A stretch of 64,000 nt of DNA from positions 31,767,313-31,831,312 of the forward strand of contig OX388312.1 of the NCBI GenBank assembly GCA_947579605.1, read 5' to 3'. Origin of the DNA: Athripsodes cinereus. Its lineage: Eukaryota > Arthropoda > Insecta > Trichoptera > Leptoceridae. Below the pieces are notes generated by a model. That model saw only the letters and a list, made by a program, of their open reading frames with translations. It searched no databases and was not told the origin of the DNA. Position numbers and translations under genes: made by a program. This document shows, piece after piece, positions 58,401-64,000 of this stretch; position 1 is the first letter of the stretch, and every line of letters starts with the position of its first letter.

Positions 58401-58727
58401 ATTCTTCAAGTTTTAAAGTTTTATTGAAAAATATTTAGTGTTCGTTTAAACGTACAATAGGAAAATACACCACCTAAATACGAGTATATGAATAAATGAC
58501 AAAATCTTTGAAAATGTTGATTTATTTGTATTATTCTATTTCCAATGATTCTCCAACAGGCAAAGTGTACATACAGAGTGTCTCAAGAAGAAAAATCAGG
58601 CGGAAGTCTTGAGATAGAGCACCCTTGCGGCTATCAGAATACTCCAATATATGTACCTACCACGATGTTTTTGAGTTTTCGAGCAAATTTTTTTTCGTAG
58701 TTTTGTAAAACTTACAAGACATAAGTG

Positions 58728-59440
58728 GTCATCACACATCACATCACATCTTCTTCCCCTTGTCCTAGTTGGGTCGGGGGCCCATTGCGCCAAGGTACCT
58801 CCTCCAGAGATACCTGTCCACCGCTGTTTCCAGGACATCTGGCCACTCCAAACCAAGTCACACGTGTTCGACACCTGCCTTTGCCAACTTCTTCTAGAGC
58901 GGCCCGCTGGTCTTCTGCCCTCTCCTACAGCCTCTAAAGATCTAAGTGGTAATAAGTCTTCTGGCATGCGGAGCACGTGACCCAGCCATCGCAACTGCGA
59001 CCTCTCTATATGCAGGAATATTGGTTCCACCTTGAGAGCCTCACGAACATACGTATACCTTATACGGTCTCTCAATGACACCTCAGCCATTCCCCTGAGG
59101 AACCGCATTTCCGCTGCCTGTAACCTTGATCTCACGCTCTCCATGAGCATCCAAATTTGGTGTCCATATATGAGGATAGGCCGGTATATTTTCTTAAAAA
59201 TGGTAATTTTCGTCCGTTGGGTCACCTCAGATTTATGTTTTATTGGGTTTCTAAAGGCTTTCAGCACATTTCCTGCCGACACAATCCTCTTGTCTATGCA
59301 TGTTCTTTGTCGACTATCTGCTGAGAATTCTTCTCCCAGGTATTTTAATGTCGAGATTTGTTCCAGTTGGACCGAAACATATCTTTCATAATTGGGTACT
59401 CCGTAGAATACGACTACTGCTGGAACTCTTAACCGTGATC
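58728..59440 (-). mobile_element. LINE C-terminal RT fragment with (ATGTG)n tail
   Basis: Open minus-strand frame: VVVFYGVPNYERYVSV, STLKYLGEEFSADSRQ, IYRPILIYGHQIWMLMESVR, RWLGHVLRMPEDLLPLRS and GRSRRSWQRQV. It ends in AAGATGTGATGTGATGTG. RTE/L1-like C-terminus, 5'-truncated. Open but incomplete. Confidence 0.7.
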
Positions 59441-60111
59441 TAGGTAAAAAAATATTAAATCGAGAATCAAAAATGTAAATGAAATATGATTGCGACTGTA
59501 CACATATACTTGGAAATGAGTATTGACAAAATAGACTACGATATATCCATATAATAATATTATGACAATTAGTACTACACACGGCACGGGTATGTTCCTG
59601 TTGTACGATTAAACGTACACCAATTTTTGGATGGTGATAAGTATTGAAAATTAAAAGTAAATTGATATTTAAATTCGCACTATCAATAATTGCATATTTT
59701 CATATGAGGACATCATAACATTAATTAAAATATTTAAAAATAAATAAGCTTTCTCGACCTGAAGATGGCAGCGACATTGTTATAAAATTAATTGCTGAGT
59801 ACAAATCTCTAAAACACGCCCACTTATTCCAACTGACAGTTATAAACTAATTGATGTTATAAAATATGTCTCTCTTATGCAGCTAAACTAGCAAAATAAT
59901 CCCTATTATTTTGCACTGAAGCAGAAACATCACGTGAACAAGTGATCGACAAGTGTTCGATAAAACGTACAGCCGGCTTATCTGGGTTTTAATATCTGAT
60001 TTATTGGACTAACCTATTCTTATCACTTCTGTAGATAGGTTTAATTTCAACGAAACAGGATGGCACAAATCACTCCAAGGGGTGGATTGCCTAATTATAA
60101 TAAAAAAAAAA
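59441..60111. other. Non-coding, AT-rich
   Basis: No gene was seen. Confidence 0.5.
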
Positions 60112-60284
60112 CTTACGTACCAATGAACAAATGACGTGACCTCCACTCAAAATGGTTATCTCACAACTAAATACGAAGCTACTGAGCTAGACAGCAATGC
60201 AGAGAGAGTGAAAGGATCCCAACTAACAAAACAAAATTGATGCGGGGCCTGTGAGACCGCACGTCCACAGTAGAAGGTTAAATT
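60112..60284. repeat. Dispersed repeat related to 57073-57544
   Basis: Contains the shared 56-bp block at 60112-60167 and the inverted CGTCCACAGTAGAAGGTTAA end. Confidence 0.45.
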
Positions 60285-60628
60285 TGTTTTTTAAGTTCAT
60301 TATGGAATTGTACCTACATAGGTACTTCCTAAACACCGACACAGAAAATAATATTAGTGTTAGGTTTGACTACTAAGCATTGTATTAGTTCACCGCTGCA
60401 GGAATATTTTGGTGCTTACATAATTAAAATGAATTATATTGAAACATAAATATATACTTATCTAAATAAAAATGAAGCTGAATGTGGATATATTATGTAA
60501 GTATATCTACGAATACGGGTGACTCTCTCAAAGAAGAATAACTTACAAGATTTCTTTCATTAATAAAGTTAGGTATTTCAATAATTATGGGTTAGTTGGA
60601 AGATATCGCTTGTGCGATAAACTCGCTC

Positions 60629-60809
60629 ATTTTTTTTTTAAAAAGATATATCTGGATTTTTGTTATAAGCCAAAATACAACCTTATACACCTTTTACAGT
60701 AAGCTACTAACAGCTTGTATCGTGAAAAGGGAGTTTGCCGGCACCTGGTATCGAACCACGGACCTCTTGTTCACGAGGTCGAGACTCTACCTCCAGGCTA
60801 CCGACGACC
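60629..60809 (-). mobile_element. tRNA-derived SINE, copy 2
   Basis: Minus strand: head GGTCGTCGGTAGCCTGGAGG, A-box region to 60781, perfect B box GGTTCGATACC (60757-60747), tail ending in A-rich sequence at 60629. Better preserved than the copy at 37743. Confidence 0.75.
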
Positions 60810-61351
60810 TCGAATATCATTTATTGCACAATATTTTATTTTTATTTTATTTTTACAATGTACACAGGATCAGACAGTCGTTTATAGTACATGATAATAA
60901 TTTACAAAATCAAAAGGTGGACCAGTGAAGATCCTAAATTTACCTGAAGGGTTTTAAAAAATCATCAAAGTTAAGAACAAAATACAAAAACACCATAACA
61001 TGCATTTAAATTCATAAATAAGATAAAATTCAGGTGAACAAATTAATTAAGACTAAGTGAACAAAACAAGACTAAAAAATCAACGTAAGTAACAAAATAA
61101 AGTAATAAATATAAAAATGTATTAAAACAAATCAAACAAAATGAATGGATGGATGTCATTTATTTGTATCACATTGTTTTATAACTTGGTAATTATGTAT
61201 GCTTATATTGTGCAATAAAGTTCATTATTATTCATATCTCATTTCTTTAACAAAACAATATTAGATTCTACATTTAGTACACAATATAAGATTCAACATT
61301 AAAATTTAAATATAACATTAAATTACAAAAACCATAAAATATTAAAATAAA
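60810..61351. other. Non-coding with dispersed repeat
   Basis: 61157-61235 is an inverted relative of 44876-44945. Otherwise A-rich and featureless. Confidence 0.5.
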
Positions 61352-62105
61352 TTAATATTCAAAATGTAGAACCCCAACATTATTCGAGTTGATTTTTCCA
61401 TGATGTCTTATGAAAATAGTACATTCATGGGGGATCACTTGGGACAAAAACCTTCTTACTATCCTGGTGGACGATAGAAGTACAGCCTTCTGCGTGCTGT
61501 ATTTGAGCCTGTCATGTACTCCCAGTTTTCTGAGATTGCTTGACAGACTCTTAGGTATTAAACCATTCACAGACAACACTATAGGCACCATGATTGTGAT
61601 AGGTATTCTCCACATATCTTTGATTTCGTGAGCAAGATCAAGATATTTTGTTATCTTATCTTGCTCAGCTTAATTTAAATATTCATCGTGTGGTAGGTAC
61701 ATATAGTGATGTCTATGATGTATGTTTTACGGCATCTGCGATCAACCAATACAATATCTGGTCGATTAGCTGGAATATGTAGTTCGATCAGTTTTAATTG
61801 GTCGATCCAGTAGAGTTTAGTGTCATTGTTTTCAAGTACCGATACTGGACAATAATATTATAGTATGGCAATTTTGATTCCTTTCAATTATGTAATTTAA
61901 ATTTCAAACCTAAATTTTGATGTAATATTTTTGCTACTTGATCATGTCTTTTCAAATAGTCTGTTCCGGAAAGAAGAGAACATCCAGACAAAATATGTCT
62001 TAATGTCTCTCGCTCCCGATAACAGGCTCTGCATCTATCCGAAATATTTTGTTTCATTATAAATTTAGAATAATTGTTCTTGAAAATTGGTCTTGAATAG
62101 CACAA
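61352..62105 (-). mobile_element. R2/R4-like non-LTR relic with restriction-like endonuclease core
   Basis: The minus strand encodes a zinc knuckle CRACYRERETLRHILSGC and HDQVAKILHQNLGLK. After a stop it gives LENNDTKLYWIDQL, RPDIVLVDRRCRKTYIID (the PD...D core of the restriction-like endonuclease) and, further on, GLIPKSLSSNLRKLG and TRIVRRFL. This domain order marks elements with a C-terminal nuclease instead of an APE domain. Stops and frameshifts show it is dead. Confidence 0.6.
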
Positions 62106-62527
62106 ACTTATTATTATTTTTATTATAATCTCTCATGCTTTATAAGAATGGCAATATTTTTGACCGACGATTCTTGGTGGAAATTCATGTTAAATTATTC
62201 GAAATTAAAATAGGTACTTGAACATTGAAACAAAGTCATTGTGGAAGTACCTACTAAATAAGTGTTTTATACGTTGTTTTATATCGGAATATTGAAGTCT
62301 TATGTCTTTATAAATCATTTTTGTAGAGTATCGTAGAAAAGATATGAACCATATTGAGGTTCTACATTTTTTTCGTTTGTGATTTATTCCTGGGCATTAT
62401 GTTTTTTCCGAGTGTTAATTATCTAGATACTATGTGAATAATATTTATTATACAAAATATCGAACATTGAATTATTAAATAATATAATTTAATAATAAAT
62501 ACTTAAGCACATAAAAACAACAGACTG
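62106..62527. other. Non-coding, AT-rich
   Basis: No gene was seen. Confidence 0.5.
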
Positions 62528-62578
62528 TTTATTTTATCACAACATTCACAATATAACATTGAATAAACATGATTATAT

Positions 62579-62584
62579 TTTATT
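62579..62584 (-). promoter_or_regulatory. Candidate polyadenylation signal of the minus-strand gene
   Basis: AATAAA on the minus strand, 58 nt past the stop at 62642. A second one lies at 62533-62528. Confidence 0.45.
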
Positions 62585-62641
62585 ACATATGGTAGGGCGG
62601 CATAAGGAGAGGTTTTATATAAATCATCAGGCGTGTAGTGT

Positions 62642-63238
62642 TTACACGAGGCGATGGTTGAGTCTCTCCAGATAGGTGGCCAACTCTAGTTCCCTGCCCG
62701 TGTATTCACCTTCCTCCATGTCCTGCAGACTGGAGTTGCTGATTGAACTCTTATCACTCTCGGAAGATTCCTTTATTTGCAATTCTACATTCATATCAGC
62801 TAAAGTGTTTGTATCTCTTCTGTCTAATGTCGGCGTGTGTTCTTCTTCTTTATTCCGAATGCAAACTGTATTTTCTTTCGCATTGAACATGGCCATTGTA
62901 CTCTTCTTCAATTTCCCTTTGATATATTTGAAATGATATCCATTATTTCTAGAAGAAGAACTGTCATTCTCTGCTTTCGGTTTGGTTCTGGCGATGTCAT
63001 TCCTAATGAGTATGGCGCTGACGGACCTATTGAAATGGCGATGCTTATCTGTGTTGTTATTCCCCACTTCCTGGTGGATTTGAATGTTCTTACTGCCGCA
63101 TGTCAACGTGCTCAAGTGTGTGTTGGTAGAGGGGATTCTCTTTCTCTTGGTGCTGGGTGGAGGTCGACCTTTACTCGCGCATCTTGTCGTTCTTCTCACG
63201 TGACGTCTCCTGCCGCAACATCTGTAGGCGATAGTCGT
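62642..63238 (-). CDS. Probable last exon of an unidentified protein (partial)
   Basis: A good acceptor (TTTTGTTTTTCAG, ending at 63239) opens a frame of 198 codons to the stop at 62642, with AATAAA 58 nt beyond. The sequence starts TTIAYRCCGRRRHVRRTTRC, is basic and Ser/Thr/Asn-rich, then turns acidic (SSLQDMEEGEYTGRELELAT) and ends YLERLNHRLV. It looks like a cytoplasmic or disordered tail. I do not recognise the family. It has no transposon motif. Earlier exons would lie beyond 63241 and are not seen in this window. A chance ORF is possible. Confidence 0.4.
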   Translation of the reverse strand, partial: TTIAYRCCGRRRHVRRTTRCASKGRPPPSTKRKRIPSTNTHLSTLTCGSKNIQIHQEVGNNNTDKHRHFNRSVSAILIRNDIARTKPKAENDSSSSRNNGYHFKYIKGKLKKSTMAMFNAKENTVCIRNKEEEHTPTLDRRDTNTLADMNVELQIKESSESDKSSISNSSLQDMEEGEYTGRELELATYLERLNHRLV

Positions 63239-63357
63239 CTGAAAAACAAAAGAATTAGCTATATTAATATACGTTTATATTAAAAATATCTGTTCAAAAC
63301 GTGCTTACGCAGAGCGTAGGTATTATAATATGTCAGTTGTTTTTATATATGTAATTA

Positions 63358-63577
63358 TCTATACTAATATTATAAAGCGGAAAAATTTGATTGTTTGCAT
63401 TTAATAGGCTCCGAAACTACTTACTGACTCGTTTTGAAAAATTCTTTCACCGTTAGAAAGCTACAATATCCCCGGGTGACGTAGGCTTTTTTATTTTCAA
63501 AAAAAAAAATAGGAATCATTACTAAAACAATTTTTGAAATACCTATCTACCCGTGCGAAGCCGGTGCGGAACGCTAG
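63358..63577. mobile_element. Non-autonomous Helitron-like element
   Basis: Starts TCTATACTAATATTATAAAG and ends with a GC-rich hairpin region CCCGTGCGAAGCCGG before GCTAG, between host A and T. This is the pattern I remember for lepidopteran Helitrons. No coding capacity. Confidence 0.6.
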
Positions 63578-64000
63578 TTAGATACTAATAAGTTTTTTTT
63601 TTTAATCTAATGTGAATAGTGTTATGTTTTGTAAATAATGTTATGTTGTGTATTTTGTTTAGATCACTCGCCGCAAAGGTGAAGACTGTCAAGGTGAATG
63701 GTGTCAAATTTTTGAAAATAAATAATAATAATAAAAATATAATGCATAAAAATACATATCGTTTTTGGGTAGGTACTCTACGTACAGTAGCCCTGAAAAG
63801 ACTTTTTAGTTGGTCCTGAGAAAGACCGTTGGCTTGTGCCCGACGTTTCGTGCAGGATTCAACTTGACATCAGCTGGGGCGTAGAGGGCCGGTGGCAGGT
63901 TTCGGCGGCGCGGGTGTCGTGAAGGTAGCAAGCGTCGATGAGCGAGGAAGATCGGAGTACTACGATTCACGGCTGCAGCGTGAACCGTGAGACTGTGAGA
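63578..64000. other. Unassigned end of window
   Basis: 63580-63770 is A-rich with a possible decayed 3' end. 63800-64000 is GC-richer (GGCGTAGAGGGCCGGTGG region). No supported gene. Confidence 0.4.

Overview
The window looks like insect nuclear DNA, most probably from a moth or butterfly. The evidence is AT-rich sequence full of (GTAGGTA)n tracts, an insect-type (CCTAA/TTAGG)n telomere, non-LTR retrotransposons of the telomere-targeting TRAS/SART kind described from Lepidoptera, and a four-exon acyl-CoA desaturase that resembles lepidopteran delta-9 enzymes. Species and nearest relatives are inferred from memory of the families, not from a search.

Layout. 1-13328 is TE-rich sequence: an RTE-like LINE split by a SART-like element (1136-6294), a 1.05 kb transposon with internal repeats (6486-7534), a LINE nested in a LINE near 10 kb, and a foldback repeat near 11.9 kb. 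13329-13528 is a 200-N scaffold gap. 13529-22079 is 8.55 kb of almost perfect CCTAA repeat, in the orientation of a left chromosome end. Inside it lie a telomere-inserted element with an inverted 5' part and a 72-A tail (22080-23406), 81 bp more of CCTAA, and a decayed SART-like element cut off in its RT domain and joined to TTAGG (23488-27159). A last telomere remnant (27160-27180) meets subtelomeric DNA. An R1-clade element with two uninterrupted ORFs lies at 29870-34334. Mostly non-coding, repeat-sown DNA follows to 43.9 kb.

The only clearly recognisable host gene is the desaturase (coding exons 43990-44218, 44541-44671, 54045-54250, 55659-56163; 356 aa). Its 9.4 kb second intron holds a MITE containing a piggyBac relic, several LINE fragments and a SINE. 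Its third intron holds a hAT MITE with a clean 8-bp duplication. From 56.7 to 64 kb come LINE relics, including an R2/R4-like piece with a restriction-like endonuclease core, a tRNA-derived SINE, a probable last exon of an unidentified minus-strand gene (62642-63238) and a Helitron-like element.

The most interesting part is the layered chromosome end at 13.5-27.2 kb. It shows telomere, TRAS-like insertion with 5' inversion, short telomere, SART-like element broken and apparently healed by telomere repeat, then telomere relic. The gap beside it makes it likely that 1-13328 was joined to a true chromosome end by scaffolding.
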